Part shown: positions 10,856 through 21,729 of the stretch, one piece after another
Position numbering within the stretch: the first letter of the stretch is position 1
Layout: each line of letters begins with the position of its first letter
Assembly: GCA_029204225.1 (NCBI GenBank)
Contig: CM055094.1
Location: 7,084,243 to 7,148,242, forward strand
DNA length: 64,000 bases
Direction of reading: 5' to 3'
From: Diphasiastrum complanatum
Taxonomy: Eukaryota > Streptophyta > Lycopodiopsida > Lycopodiales > Lycopodiaceae
Made by a program: the position numbers and the translations under genes
Notes under the pieces: generated by a model
The model's input: the letters and a program-made list of their open reading frames with translations, nothing else
What the model was told of the DNA's origin: nothing
Database searches by the model: none

Positions 10856-11650
10856 CATTTTAGGAGGAAAATTCAGAGTTACAATAACTCATTGGCATTC
10901 ACATCTTGGGTTGAATCTGGATAGATGCATCTCAAACTCCGTAGGTGTACATGTTTTGATTGTCTAGATGGTTGTACCATCACATTGGTGTTTGCTGCCA
11001 TCAGATAGGCCTTCATTTTCATAGATTTACTTCATGGATGGTGATGATTTGTAGATGGATTAGAGAGTATCTCTGAACCCCGAACTTAGGCATGATGTTA
11101 TCTGTCTTGCTGAGCATGATGATGGATGTGAGTCCATTTGCACACTGTTTTAAGAACATTGCACGGATCATGTGGGAGAATGTCACAAAGGATATTTGTT
11201 TCCACATAGTATTAGGTTGTTCACAAAGTAGAGTGAGTAGGCAATTCAATGCTCCCACAAGCAATGAGATTGCGGTGCTTATGCCTTTATATGAAATCCT
11301 GAGTGACGGAATGCATGACATCATATTACATTCCATTCAGGATGGTTTGCAGTTCATCACACAACATCATTCGTCATATGATGCATTGCATTTTGTACTA
11401 TTATTTCCATTTGGTACCGACGGGTGGTATTCGAGAATCCCACATGTGCACGTTAGAGATGACGCACATGCCGATGATAATGTCCATAACGATGCACTTT
11501 ATGATGCTTTTGAAGAGCATTTAGAGGGTAGTCACAAAGTTGTCACCATTTGAGAGTTTTACTGCTATCATTTACAGGTTTGTGCACAGCATGTTTCACC
11601 GATCCATTTTAGTGAAAGGCTACTGCAAGAGTACTATCAAGAATTAGATA
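10856..11650 (+). pseudogene. Helitron Rep/helicase protein, N-terminal fragment
   Basis: Several frames together read like the N-terminal region of plant Helitron transposases: FRRKIQSYNNSLAFTS (10856 on), a broken middle, then a long open frame 11092-11553 with RQFNAPTSNEIAVLMPL, HDIILHSIQDGLQFIT and LHFVLLFPFGTDGW, followed by EFYCYHLQV and FSERLLQEY. These match in order the family signatures I know (NNALAFTS, RYN-PTASEVA-I, LQYPLLFP-GEDGW, FYSYRL). The Rep HUH motif and the helicase are absent because the fragment is cut by the copia LTR near 11651. It is not functional. Confidence 0.72.
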
Positions 11651-11896
11651 TGCAACATCAAGCATTCACCATAAGCAATCACCACAAGAAGGCGAAAAAT
11701 GAACACACACAATCACTCTATCACACTAACTCATACAGAATGTAAAATGTACAAATAAACCTTGAACCCCTGATAGAGAGAGAAAACCTACGAAAGACTA
11801 ACAGACTAGCCTACGGCTAATGACAGCTGGTCATAGCTGTCAACATTAATGTACCTCGTAAACAGTAACAATGAAGTTTGTCATTGATTTCTAACA
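11651..11896 (-). repeat. 3' LTR of the second copia element
   Basis: The right edge is firm: the minus strand reads ATTGAGGAG (purine tract, 11905-11897) then TGTTAGAAATCAATGAC. The left edge is uncertain. TG dinucleotides at 11651 or 11624 are candidates, judged from where Helitron coding flavour ends. No partner LTR is present because the element's 5' end is missing. Confidence 0.6.
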
Positions 11897-12643
11897 CTCC
11901 TCAATGATAAAATTACATTCTTCTATTCCTAATAGAGTACGAAACCTCTCAAATTTACATCTACTTAATGACTTAGTAAAAATATCTGTCATTTGATCTT
12001 CAGATTTACAAAAAACAAGATCATTGGCTCCATCAAGAATTTTCTCTCGAACAAAATGGTAGTGTATTTCGATGTGCTTGGTTTGAGCATGTAGAACTGG
12101 ACTTTTGACAAGGTGAATGCAACTTTGATTATCGCAAGATATAGTAGTCGCATCCACCCGTGGTTGACCTAAATCCACAAGCAATCTTCGTAACCATACC
12201 GCTTCTTGTGTAGCATTGATGAGTGCCCAATATCTAGCTTCTGTCGATGATAAGGCTACTATAGGTTGCTTTCTGCTGCTCCATGAAATTGCAGCTGTAC
12301 CATAACTGAATGTATGACCACTGGTAGATCTTCAGTCATCAATATTACCTGTCCAATCGGCATCTGTATAACCTACCAACATTGACGCTTCAAGATAATC
12401 ATACTTCAAACCAAAATTCAATGTCCCTCGAATGTATCTGAGAATACGTTTAGCAGACTTCCCATGTGCTTGACTAGGATCTTGCATAAATTGACTAACA
12501 ACACCAACAACATAAGAGATATCAGGTCGTGTGTGTGTCAAATAAATCAAACTACCCACCAGTTGTCTATACAAATAGGCATCCACTTTCTCAGATTCAT
12601 CATATGCAGTATGCTTCATGTTGACATTCATAGGTGTACTCAA
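11891..12643 (-). pseudogene. pol: copia RNase H domain, minus strand
   Basis: Two in-phase blocks separated by a TGA at about 12332. The upstream block (12643-12332) reads YLYRQLVGSLIYLTHTRPD, ISYVVGVVSQFMQDPS, RILRYIRGTLNFGL and VGYTDADWTGNIDD, then the stop where the family has DR(K)ST. The downstream block (12184-11891) reads AVWLRRLL, ISCDNQSCIHL, KHIEIHYHFVREK and MTDIFTKSLSR. This is the C-terminal RNase H of copia pol, ending about 30 bp before the purine tract. The CGA-to-TGA type stop is a typical decay product of cytosine methylation. Confidence 0.88.
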
Positions 12644-14112
12644 AGGCTTACAATCCTGATATTAATCTTATAAAGCAAATCTTGTGCATATTTGCTTTGT
12701 GTAATAAAGACCATGTCTTCCTTTTGCCATACTTCAATGAAAAGACAATAGTGCATCAATCCTAGATCACTCATGTCAAAAGCATTGGAAAGATCTGATT
12801 TTATTTCATCAATTAAGCTCTCATTACTTCCTATATTAATCAATTCATCCACGTACAACACAATGAACACAATGAACACCATATCTGACTCTTACCATAG
12901 AATGTAAAGATTAGGACCAACATCACTCTTTACCATTCCCCTTCTCTTGAAGTGTTCATCAATGCACGAGTACCACGCCTGTGGTGCTTGCTTCAATCCA
13001 TAAATGGCTTTGTTGAGCTTACAAACGAGATGCTCTCTCCCTGGCTCAACAAATCCTTGAGGTTGTACTAAGTACACCTCTTCATCTAGCACTCCATTAA
13101 GAAAAGCAGATTTAACGTCCATTTGCTGGATCTTCCAACCATAGAAAATAGAAATAGCAATGATAGAACGTATAGTTACCATCTTAGCTACGGGTGCGAA
13201 GGTTTTCTCAAAATCAATACCTTTCTGCTGCTCAAATCCTCTCGCAACCAACCGTGCTTTGTACTTGTTGAGTTGCCCATCAGCTCCATATTTGATCTTG
13301 TATATCCATGTGCAAGTGATAGGCGTCTTACCATCAGGTAGCTCAACCAAGTTCCACATCCTATTTTTCGTTATAGCTTCCATTTCTGTTTCCATAGCTT
13401 CATGCCACTCCTTGTGCTCCTTTGCTTTATCAAAAGTTTTTGGTTCTTGAGCCTTGAGCACATAACCCATTAGGGCTAGATTCATCTCTAATCTTGTAGG
13501 AGGTCTTCGATTTCTACTTGATCTTCTACGCTCTCCCTGCTCACTTGATTTGGGAGTATCTCCCTTATTAGCATCACTTGTTTCTGACAGGTACCACTTA
13601 GGCACTCTCCTAGGAATCTCATTATTGACCCTGTCTTTTTCCATTGGCACTTCCATATCAACACCAACTTCTTCCTTCACTTGCACTTTAGCTTTATCAT
13701 CAAAGGGATTAATTGTCAATTTTATTTGGCCATTTTGACCCATCTCATCAAAAGTAGCATCTCTGAAAATCACGATCTTTTGTGAATTTGTGTCATACAT
13801 CCTGTATGCCTTGGCTCTTTCATCATATCTAAGGAAAATACACTTAACAGCTTTTTCATCCAACTTCTTTCGTTTTTCATCAGGTACATGAGCGCAAGCA
13901 TCACAACCAAATACTCGTAAGTGAGAAACATTAGGTTTCTTTCCAGTAAAAACTTTGTAAGGTGTCTTACCCTCCACGCACTTCGTAGAACACCGATTCA
14001 AGATATGAGTAACTGTGTGGCATGCTTCTGTCCAAAAAGTATTTGGCAAACCCTTGCTCTTAAGCATTGCCCTAGCCATCTCCACAGTGGATCTGTTTTT
14101 CCGGTTCTGCAA
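12640..14112 (-). pseudogene. pol: copia integrase C-terminal part and reverse transcriptase
   Basis: A 406-codon frame (14112-12892) starts inside the integrase after its catalytic Glu ([16 protein letters not shown]), continues through the chromatin-facing C-terminal half (GKTPYKVFTGKKPNVSHLRV, ERRRSSRNRRPPTRL) into the RT (TCTWIYKIKYGADG, FEKTFAPVAKMVTIRSI, QQMDVKSAFLNG, AIYGLKQAPQAW). The polymerase box is in the next frame (12882-12640) and reads LYVDELINIG, so YVDD has become YVDE. A frameshift near 12890 separates the parts. Same strand and order as the pieces on either side. Confidence 0.9.
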
Positions 14113-15052
14113 CTCCGTTCTGTTGTGGTGAATAGGGTGTAGTGGTTTGTCTCTTGATCCTCTGATCCTTGCAAAAGTTTATAAACTCTGTTGAAAAATA
14201 CTCACCGCCACCATCTGATCTGAGAGTCTTAATATAACAATCTGTTTGTTTTTCAACTAGAGCCTTGAACTCTCTAAACTTGGCAAAAGCATCGGATTTC
14301 TTGCTTATGAAATAAATCCAGATATGTCTACTATAGTCATCAATGAATGTGATGAAATAGTAACAACCATTAATGGACCTAGTTTGTATTGGTCCACACA
14401 GATCACTATGAACAAGATCAAGAATGGCATTGGCTCTTCTTGCTCCATCTTTGGGAAATCTCTCTCTATATTGTTTTTCCAAAATGCAACCCTCGCAAAT
14501 TTTTTCTTCAAAAGAGATATCAAGCAATCCAACAACTAAATTACCTCTTTTAAGAATTTGCAAGCTTTGAGCACTAATATGACCAAACCTTTGATGCCAA
14601 AGATCACTTTGACTATCAATAGTGCTTACCATAGCTTGAGTAAAAGATCTCGCATTCCATTTGTAGAGTCGATTCTCGTTGACTCTAGCTCCTATAGCAA
14701 TCACTTTGTAGTAATTCTTGATGTCTTTGACAAGACATTTGTCACTATCAAACTCAATCTTGAGTTGTTGATCAACCATTGTCCCAACAGATAGTAGATT
14801 GTTAGTTAAGCTAGGTACATATTGCACATTGCTTATCTGCTTTATCTTCCCGCTGGCTAACTTCACTGGTACCACTCCAACTCCTTTAACAGATAGCAAT
14901 TTGCCATCAGCTTGTCCAACTTCATCACCATTGTCAGTTTCCTTGAGTTCTGAAAACCACTCTTTCCTTGAAGTCATGTGCTTGGATGCACCACTATCAA
15001 TGTACCATGTATCCTTGGCTTCATCACTTATCATTAATGCTGTAATGAACAA
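14072..15052 (-). pseudogene. pol: copia protease and integrase N-terminal and catalytic core
   Basis: A 326-codon frame. The protease motif is intact: [21 protein letters not shown]-pre-integrase and the zinc-binding segment follow ([34 protein letters not shown]), then the integrase core with Asp in [11 protein letters not shown], Asp in [10 protein letters not shown], and Glu in PQQNGVAE, where the frame breaks. The break falls at the catalytic Glu, with the next frame taking over within 40 bp. This is the best-preserved PR-INT region of the window. It serves below as the yardstick for what the 53 kb element has lost. Confidence 0.92.
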
Positions 15053-15765
15053 TTTTGTACTCTCACCAGTATCATCTTCATATTGATCATCATCGTATTG
15101 ATGTTGATCAGTATAATTGTCTTCATAATAATAGTCATCAAATTGATGTTGATTAGCATAATTTCCCGCTTACCATTTGTCTTTTCTTTGTCCCATCTCC
15201 TTCTGTTTCTTGAAGCATTCACGCTCCTAGTGGCCAGGTTTGTTGCAGTACCTACAATTTTCAGGTTTATTTTTTCTTGAATAGCCATGTCCTTGACCTC
15301 GGCCTTGATTCCAATTGCCTCAATTCGGACTATCATTGACTTTTGAAATTGTTAAAATGATCCCCGGCTTGAGTTTCCTCCTCTCGATTGATACCTTCCA
15401 CGACCAAATATTCCACCTCGTCCTCTAACTGCAAGAGCTTGATCATAGCTCTTGTTACGGTGATTCAAGTTCTCTTGACGTTGTTCTTCTTGCAAAAGCA
15501 ATCCACCTAGCTCTTCATAGGTTGGAAGATTTTATCTTGTGGCTATACTCGTCACAAACATCTGATGTGATTCACTCAGACTATTCAATGTCAATTGCAC
15601 GATCTCACAATCTTGTACTCACTCTCCAACTGCTGCTAATTGGTCACGGATCTCTTTGATCTTCAGTATGTGATCGACAATAGTTGCACCATCATCCATC
15701 CGCAATGTATGCAACTTCATCTTCATAGTATTTGAGATGTATTTGTCGTTTCAAACAATGCCTTC
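15034..15765 (-). pseudogene. gag: copia gag, 5'-truncated
   Basis: Reading the minus strand across several stops gives RMDDGATIVDHILKIKEI, QLTLNSLSESHQMFVTSIAT, NLPTYEELGGLLLQEEQR, a glycine/arginine-rich stretch (GRGGIFGRGRYQSRGG) and a knuckle CRYCNKPGH-EREC with a stop codon in the place of one residue. This is the UBN2-type gag C-terminal half. The N-terminal half, leader, primer-binding site and 5' LTR are missing: at about 15765 the sequence switches to a dispersed repeat shared with 36283-36813. Confidence 0.8.
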
Positions 15766-16322
15766 AATGGGGGGACCACAATTAATCTTTTTTGACACTT
15801 GATGTATGGTAGCGGCCTACCAGGCAGTGATGCAAACCAGTTTATAGCTTATATGTATGCTAGATAGCAATCGAGTTGAAACTAAGTATATGTATGCTAG
15901 ATAACAATCGAGTTGAAACTAAGTAATGATAGTCGTTGTCCAGCGATGGATAGTAGGCTCAAAAAACACCTTTTTTATGAAGAATTTTTTTATTTGCCTA
16001 CTTCCTATCCAAGCGATGGACTGTAGAAAGCTCATAAACATTTCTATGATCCCACAACAAGATTGTTTAGAACAAGGCTAATTGATTTAATGCTATGTGG
16101 AAAGCGACCTACCACTCACATTATGATTCATAGTATCTCTTCCACTAATTCAACTTGTCTTTTCAAATTCTATGCACTTCTCATAGTGATTTTGTAGCAT
16201 TTGATACTAAATGATCATCTATGATTTGTGAAAATGTAACATTCTTTGTTGCTATGGCCTACAGTTGTTTAGGTTTGAATTCGAACCGTGCATTGCTAAC
16301 TCTCTATACAAGTATGTCATTT
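15765..16322. repeat. Dispersed repeat, copy 1
   Basis: From GGACCACAATTAATCTT to CTCTATACAAGTATGTCA this matches 36283-36813 along its whole length at high identity by eye. Copy 1 has a 37-bp tandem duplication (units starting TATGTATGCTAGATAGCAAT and TATGTATGCTAGATAACAAT, about 15850-15924) that copy 2 lacks. No coding frame. The family is unknown. It abuts truncated copia gag here and degenerate GGACCA-containing repeats at the other site. Confidence 0.8.
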
Positions 16323-16463
16323 GTTAAACCATGCTATGAGAGTTTGGCTTGAACACTCTTTGAACATTTTTTTGGCAAGAAAAGCCATACTTATGAAAAA
16401 ATTTGATTCTTAAGGAGGAACGCTAGATGTTATGAGATAAAGGCTATGTTTATGGTTGTGTTC

Positions 16464-16860
16464 TGTTGGAAAGCTTTTGGATCCCAGGGCAACCCTAACC
16501 CTAGTTAATAAGTGAGACGATTTGGCACCCTGCATGTGTAAGTCCAACCCGACGATCACATAAATAATTGATTAGTTAGAAGTCAATAAAAGGACTTTAG
16601 GCCTTTTTGCAAGACTTTTAATGTCGCAGGGCCTAATAGTCAAATTAGTGAATAACAGGGGTTCCCACCAATTTTCAAAATGGTTCCCTCTAAAATTCAA
16701 ATTCAAATAGTTAGGGAGATAGAAATTGGCCAATAGGATTTGAGGCTAAAGCCCTAAAATCCACTATATATAGTGGTAAATTCGAATCACTTGTATATAT
16801 TCTCTTCATTTCAATACAAGCAGGTTGGCCCTCTTATGGAATGGATATGGAATGTCCTTC
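16464..16860 (+). repeat. LTR-like or promoter-like sequence
   Basis: It starts TGTTGGAAAGC. The palindromic TATA region CCACTATATATAGTGG lies at 16761-16776, about 40 bp before a pyrimidine-rich CTCTTCATTTCAATACAAGC. This resembles the U3-R part of a plant LTR. No second copy or target duplication was found in the window, so a solo LTR is only a suggestion. Confidence 0.35.
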
Positions 16861-16999
16861 ATCTTCATCTTTCCTCTAACTCTCATGTTTTCTGTGGAAT
16901 TTGCTAAAAACTATCTAAATCTTTAATAAGAGTACTAATAATCTAAGAAAAATTAGTGCATGCACGTCCGCCATCCATCAATGACGGGCACAAGTAACT

Positions 17000-17002
<3 letters not shown>

Positions 17003-17072
<70 letters not shown>
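17003..17072. repeat. (AC)n microsatellite, about 35 units
   Basis: Uninterrupted AC dinucleotides, flanked on both sides by ACTAGT hexamers (before 17003 and near 17075) and, a little farther out, by GACGGG sequences. Confidence 0.97.
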
Positions 17073-17076
<4 letters not shown>

Positions 17077-17134
17077 TAGTAAAGAGTGTCCGTCGTTGAC
17101 GGGGAACCAACAATTTGGGTTACGACCGATGGTT

Positions 17135-17352
17135 GGGTCAAAGGTGTGTGTGCGTATACATGTATATGTATGTGTGAAATTTGTGTGTCTGTGTGCATGT
17201 ATGTCTATGTGTATGCTGATGGCAGACTAGCGGCAATGTAGGTGATGTCCTCAAATGGTTGCCTTGCACTCCATTGTGGACAAAAAATGTGGGGTGTGTG
17301 TGTGTGTGCACGCACGCGCATGTGCGTGCATGCATGCATGTGTGTGCGTGCC
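17135..17352. repeat. GT/CG-rich alternating purine-pyrimidine tract
   Basis: Runs such as GGTGTGTGTGTGTGTG at about 17292, then CACGCACGCGCATGTGCGTG and GCATGCATGCATGTGTG, separated by a short ordinary segment. Reading frames across it (Cys/His-rich on the minus strand) are composition artefacts. Confidence 0.8.
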
Positions 17353-18050
17353 CTAATGGCATTTCTTCTGGCACGAAGGATGTTTTCAGGTGTGGATAAA
17401 TAACGTAGCATAAATTTCATACTAGAAAATTTTAATACATGGACAACAAATCAGTGATGAATCACATAACAAAACCTGCAAATACACTAGGTTCTCTAAC
17501 ATTGCCTCCAAGGCATTAAGTTTAACAACACTAACATTCCTATAAGCACAACTCACATTACTAATCAACATCTCTACATCTAGAAATAACCATTTTTTTG
17601 TGGAAAAAAATATCCATGCTTTTGTTGGAGGTATAAAAAATCCGTCCAGTTCCTAATCAGCCACACAACACTGCAGATTTACACTTCAAGGCCAAATCAA
17701 AACATATCCATCAAATTGCGCACAAATGTTCTTTGATTTACTACAATATTCACCATCTGCAACAACACAAACAATGTCAGTCAAACTCATGTTCTCAACA
17801 TACTGACAATCATAACAACAACATAACTGATATATATACCAATCCTCATGAATTATAAGCTAAAACATAGTCAATAGCAAGTTGGAATGAAAATACTCGC
17901 TTGCTCCAATAGCCCGCTCGACAAAATCTACAAAAAAAAACACAATGTTAGTATAAGCCTTAAGTCAAATCAAATACAACTCTAAATCCTGACTATATCC
18001 AAGAACCTCCTTCTACACAACCTTCTCCGTATACAAAATTTAACAGCTTT
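17353..18050. other. Unassigned AT-rich spacer
   Basis: About 700 bp of AT-rich sequence with no convincing coding frame. It lies downstream of the Helitron helicase C-terminus on that gene's strand, so the Helitron 3' end (CTRR and a small hairpin) should be looked for here. I could not identify it by eye. Confidence 0.4.
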
Positions 18051-18065
18051 TTCTCTCCAAATCTA

Positions 18066-18140
18066 ACCTAACTCTAATTGTAACTCTACCCTACATCCCA
18101 AATGCTAAGTCTAACCCTAACTCTAACTCTAACTGTACCT
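18066..18140. repeat. Telomere-like degenerate CTAACCC/CTAACTC stretch
   Basis: Repeats of TCTAACCCTAACTCTAACTC and neighbouring CTAACTCTAATTGTAACTC. Only one unit is a perfect plant telomere heptamer (CCCTAAA-like); the rest are variants. It is interstitial and short. Confidence 0.5.
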
Positions 18141-18239
18141 TGCATCCCGAAACTATAAACCATAAACATCACTTCAAACTTACTACTACAATACTTTTGA
18201 ATACACAATGTTTAGAGTGTACCACACCACCCACACCCG

Positions 18240-19640
18240 TAAATTGATTGTCCTTGTCAGTAATCAGCTCACAAAGTCTTGCTACATTTTGCACTCTCGA
18301 TAATGCAACATACAGCTGCCCATGACTAAACACAAGTCAAGGAAAATACAATCCAATCATATCCATAGTTTGCTTTGTTTATTGTCATGACAAATGCTGC
18401 TCTGATAGGAAACTAGACCCTCTGCAATTCAAACGGTATGTTTGAATCACTCGGCACTATAGAGATACGTGGAATAAGGACTCTATTCCTTATATTCTTC
18501 CCGATCACTATCTTCGCCTCTATGACCTGTCTACCCAATCTGAGGATGATCAATCTTGTGCCATTGCACAATCCCTTGTGCGATGCTATCGATCGTAACA
18601 ACATCACAATCATCCCAATCTTCAACACCAACTTATGTATAGGACATCCACTCAGTTGCAGGTTGTTCAAATACTGTATAGAGTGGACATTAGAGCCCTC
18701 ATACTCAACAACACTATCAGCACTATAAAAAAGTGGAAACATACTCACCTGGAAGCTGCTCAACAACCCTCACATTGATCTCATCCACATCTTTGTTTAA
18801 TGGGGTCAATATTGCACGACTCCTCAGAAACTCAGCATCCTAAAAATAGCTCTGTCTACCAAAACCTGACTCACAAAAATGGTCTCGCATGTTATTGGTT
18901 GTCCCAACTCATGCGCATAATCCTCAACTAAATGTAGCTCTATGCTCCTCCAGAGGTCCAATGGGTTGGAAGGGGCACATGTCAAAAGAAACACAACGAA
19001 CATGAGATGAATCTGCGATGGAGTTCCCCATGACACTACCTCGCACAAGCAGCTACTCCACTCATTCACGTCATTTATCAAAAGTCTGTGTTTGCAAGCA
19101 TCTTTGAATGATTGAAACAACTGACCATCAGTCGTACACAAGTCCTCAAAGCTGGTTGCACCTCTGACATGAGCCAAAAGAACTCGCATATAGAACCTCT
19201 CCTCTTTGGAGGGGTGTAAAAATACATGCAACCAATGGTAGGGGTCATCTGCATGTTGATTCGACAGATCCACCTACACGTTCTCATGTTGTACCAATAC
19301 TACCTTGGCAAGTCCTGGTACAACAAATCTCGAGCCTCCGAATCACTAGTCCGGATCAGCTCAAAGAATGTTGTCAAAGTGGTATCTGAACACCCATCTA
19401 TGACCTCTTCTAAATCCACTCCCTCACTAAAGTACACCAATGTTTTTCCAGGGAGACGAACTGCTAGTCGGGTCACCACGAGGTTATGGGCACCCATAGA
19501 ATGCCCCAACAATCGCCAACTGGCTGAAAAGTATCGAGCATTAAGAAATTGCTCTATCTTATCCACCCGTCTTGATGTCCTGACCACTACCCTCTACAAC
19601 CCTCGTCGTAATCATGTCAGGTCCCTGTACATGTACTTGT
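18240..19640 (-). pseudogene. Helitron PIF1-like helicase, C-terminal fragment
   Basis: Minus-strand blocks in family order. 19587-19300 reads FLNARYFSASWRLLGHSMG, RLAVRLPGKTLVYFSEGVD and TTLTTFFELIRTSDSEA. 19273-18824 reads HPSKEERFYMRVLLAHVRGA, FEDLCTTDGQLFQSFKDAC and FVVFLLTCAPSNPLDLW. 18766-18413 reads NNLQLSGCPIHKLVLKIG, CNGTRLIILRLGRQVIEA and SDSNIPFELQRV. Then RAAFVMTINKA and VFSHGQLYVALSRVQNVARL run to 18240. The Walker A/B core between the second and third blocks is missing (about 18800), so the helicase is internally deleted. The HGQLYVALSRV ending is the diagnostic helicase motif VI region. Confidence 0.88.
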
Positions 19641-19649
19641 ACAAATACT

Positions 19650-20030
19650 TCACGCTACATATATGTACACATACCTCCATGTTCAAGTGACACTAAAAAT
19701 GTAGTGTTAGCCACTTCTTGTATGGTACAACCCACCTATTATCTAAATCTACTCCATGTTGGAAAGAGGTGTATAAAAGATAGGTCGAATAAGATTCAAA
19801 TAAAAAGTATTCGAACGACAAGAATTAAAACTTATCGTGCACAGTGGAATAAACTATCTTCCTCTTTCTTTATGCATGACTATGCCTATCAATTTTGAAC
19901 AAAATAGTAGTGATAAAAAATCACTTTGATCTTATAGTACCTAACTTTAAAATCATTAGTACTACAGTGATTACGTATCCAAACATTTAAAACATTGAAT
20001 TATCAGACAAGTAATCAGTTGTGAAGAATT
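19650..20030. other. Unassigned spacer
   Basis: No frame or repeat that I can support. AT-rich, between the Helitron fragment and LTR-like DNA. Confidence 0.35.
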
Positions 20031-20640
20031 ACAGAAATGCATACATTCTGAGACGAAGCTGAACGCAGTAAGAAGATAGTATTGATTCAGTATGAAAGCG
20101 AAACAGATGTAAATGAGTACAATAGGTTGCGGATCGAAGTCGTGTACTCTAAGCTATCCCTGAACGACTAGAATATAAGTCTGAATTAAGTGCAACTATT
20201 GATAAGCAGTAAGCACAATAGCAATCTCTAATCAACTCTAAAGAACTGAGCTAGAATGCTCAAGAGTGTTCAAGATCGCAAGCTTGAGAGAGAGCTAACT
20301 ATTCAATACTTGATCTGAGAATTATCTAAGAATTATCTTAGAATTGTTGAAATATGAACAACTATTTATACTCAGCAATTAGGTCGTCAAATGCGGCTGC
20401 CAGTTGGCTAGAGTCTACTGGCATTCATCCAGTTTTTCTCAAAAGTTGCTTGTTGATAAGCGGTGAAATTTGGCCGTAAACAGTTTGTTTGCATAAATGA
20501 ACGTGAACTGTCACTCTGCAAAAATGAACATAAACTACCACAGGCAAAAAATACAAAAATTGCGATAGTGTCGCAAAATCTTATTACATCTATTTGATGT
20601 ATTTCCAAATCTACTATAGCAGGAAATGATAATAAAAGTC
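20030..20640 (-). repeat. LTR-like sequence with minus-strand TATA box
   Basis: The minus strand reads GAGTATAAATAG at 20373-20362, a strong plant TATA box. The sequence lies just left of a minus-strand copia fragment, where a 3' LTR would be expected, but RT and RNase H are missing in between, so the association is uncertain. No second copy was seen in the window. Confidence 0.35.
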
Positions 20641-20689
20641 GAATAGAAGAATGCTCGACTACTAGACTGAAGGTCTCAGTGTAATCGAC

Positions 20690-21724
20690 GTTGTATATCT
20701 GAGAAAATCCTCTGGAGACAAGTCAAGCTTTTCTTTAGTCGATGCTTCCATCTGCTTTGTACTTGACTTTGAAAATCCACTTGCAATCAACTATGTTTCC
20801 GCTAGCAGGTAATTCGACAATTGTCCATGTCTAGTTCTTGATGAGAGATGAATACTCTTTATCCATAGCTTCTTTCCAGAAATCTCAGAATCGGGCTGAC
20901 CGAGTGCATCTTCGACAGCCATCGGCTCATGAACAAGGTAAGCTGCAGACTCATTGATATACCTAATAGATGGTCTGCTAGTTCTTGATGATCTTCTAGG
21001 GAATAGAGGAAGTTGATCATTTTTATCATACTATAGTTGTTGAACTACAACATCATCATCTTCAGATTTGCCGTTGGTATGTTGTTCATCAAAAGTAGAT
21101 GAGCTTGGACCTTCAATGAGAATAGTCGACTGAGGAACCTTGAAGTTCAATATGTTAAATGAAACCAAAGAGTCGGCTATATGGACTTTGTCCTTTTTCT
21201 TGAGGTCGATAAACTGATCTTCGATGAAGATGACATCCCGGCTAGTGAATATCTTCGACTCGATGGGATTGAACAACTTGTAGGCTTGATCTGAAGTAGT
21301 GTAGCTGATGAAAATACATTTGACACTTTGGAAGTCAAGCTTCTTCTTGATATCATGAGGAATCTATGCATAAGCAGTACATTCAAAGAAGGTTTGGTAC
21401 CTGTCTAAACTTCGAATGGTGTTTTGTTTGAGAGACCTTTAGTAGGACAGCTTGTCGTTGAAACAGCTTCAGCCCAGAAGGACTTTGGAAGTGTTGCATG
21501 TGATAACATGCATTTTGCCGATTCGACTAAGGTTCTGTTCTTTCTCTCAACAAGACTATTTGACTAAGGTGAATAGAAGATAATGTATTGTTACTCAATG
21601 TCATTGTTAAGGCAGTACTCCTTGAATTCGGTGGAGATATATTCTCCCCCGTTGTCGGACCTCAGTGCTTTGATTCGTTTTTCAATTTGATTTTCTACAT
21701 GCTCTTTCTCTAGAAGATGTGGGT
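20690..21724 (-). pseudogene. pol: copia integrase C-terminal half and start of RT, fragment
   Basis: Minus-strand pieces across many stops: ENQIEKRIKALRSDNGGEYI (second catalytic Asp), LVERKNRTLVESAKCML (after the catalytic Glu), LPKSFWAEAVSTT, NKTPFEV, then FTSRDVIFIEDQFIDLKKKD (21276 on) and, near 20830-20740, the RT opening CKWIFKVKYKADGSID. The VIFIEDQFID segment is closely similar to TIFIEDLFVDIEGKD in the copia copy at 61.05 kb, so the two probably belong to one family. Gag, protease, most RT and RNase H are absent. Confidence 0.82.
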
Positions 21725-21729
21725 CTTCG

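Noticed and set aside
17003-17072. Regular repeat that might suggest a CRISPR array
   Set aside because: It is a pure AC dinucleotide run without spacers, in a plant sequence.
17138-17420. Cys/His-rich minus-strand frames
   Set aside because: They translate the GT-rich tract; composition artefact.
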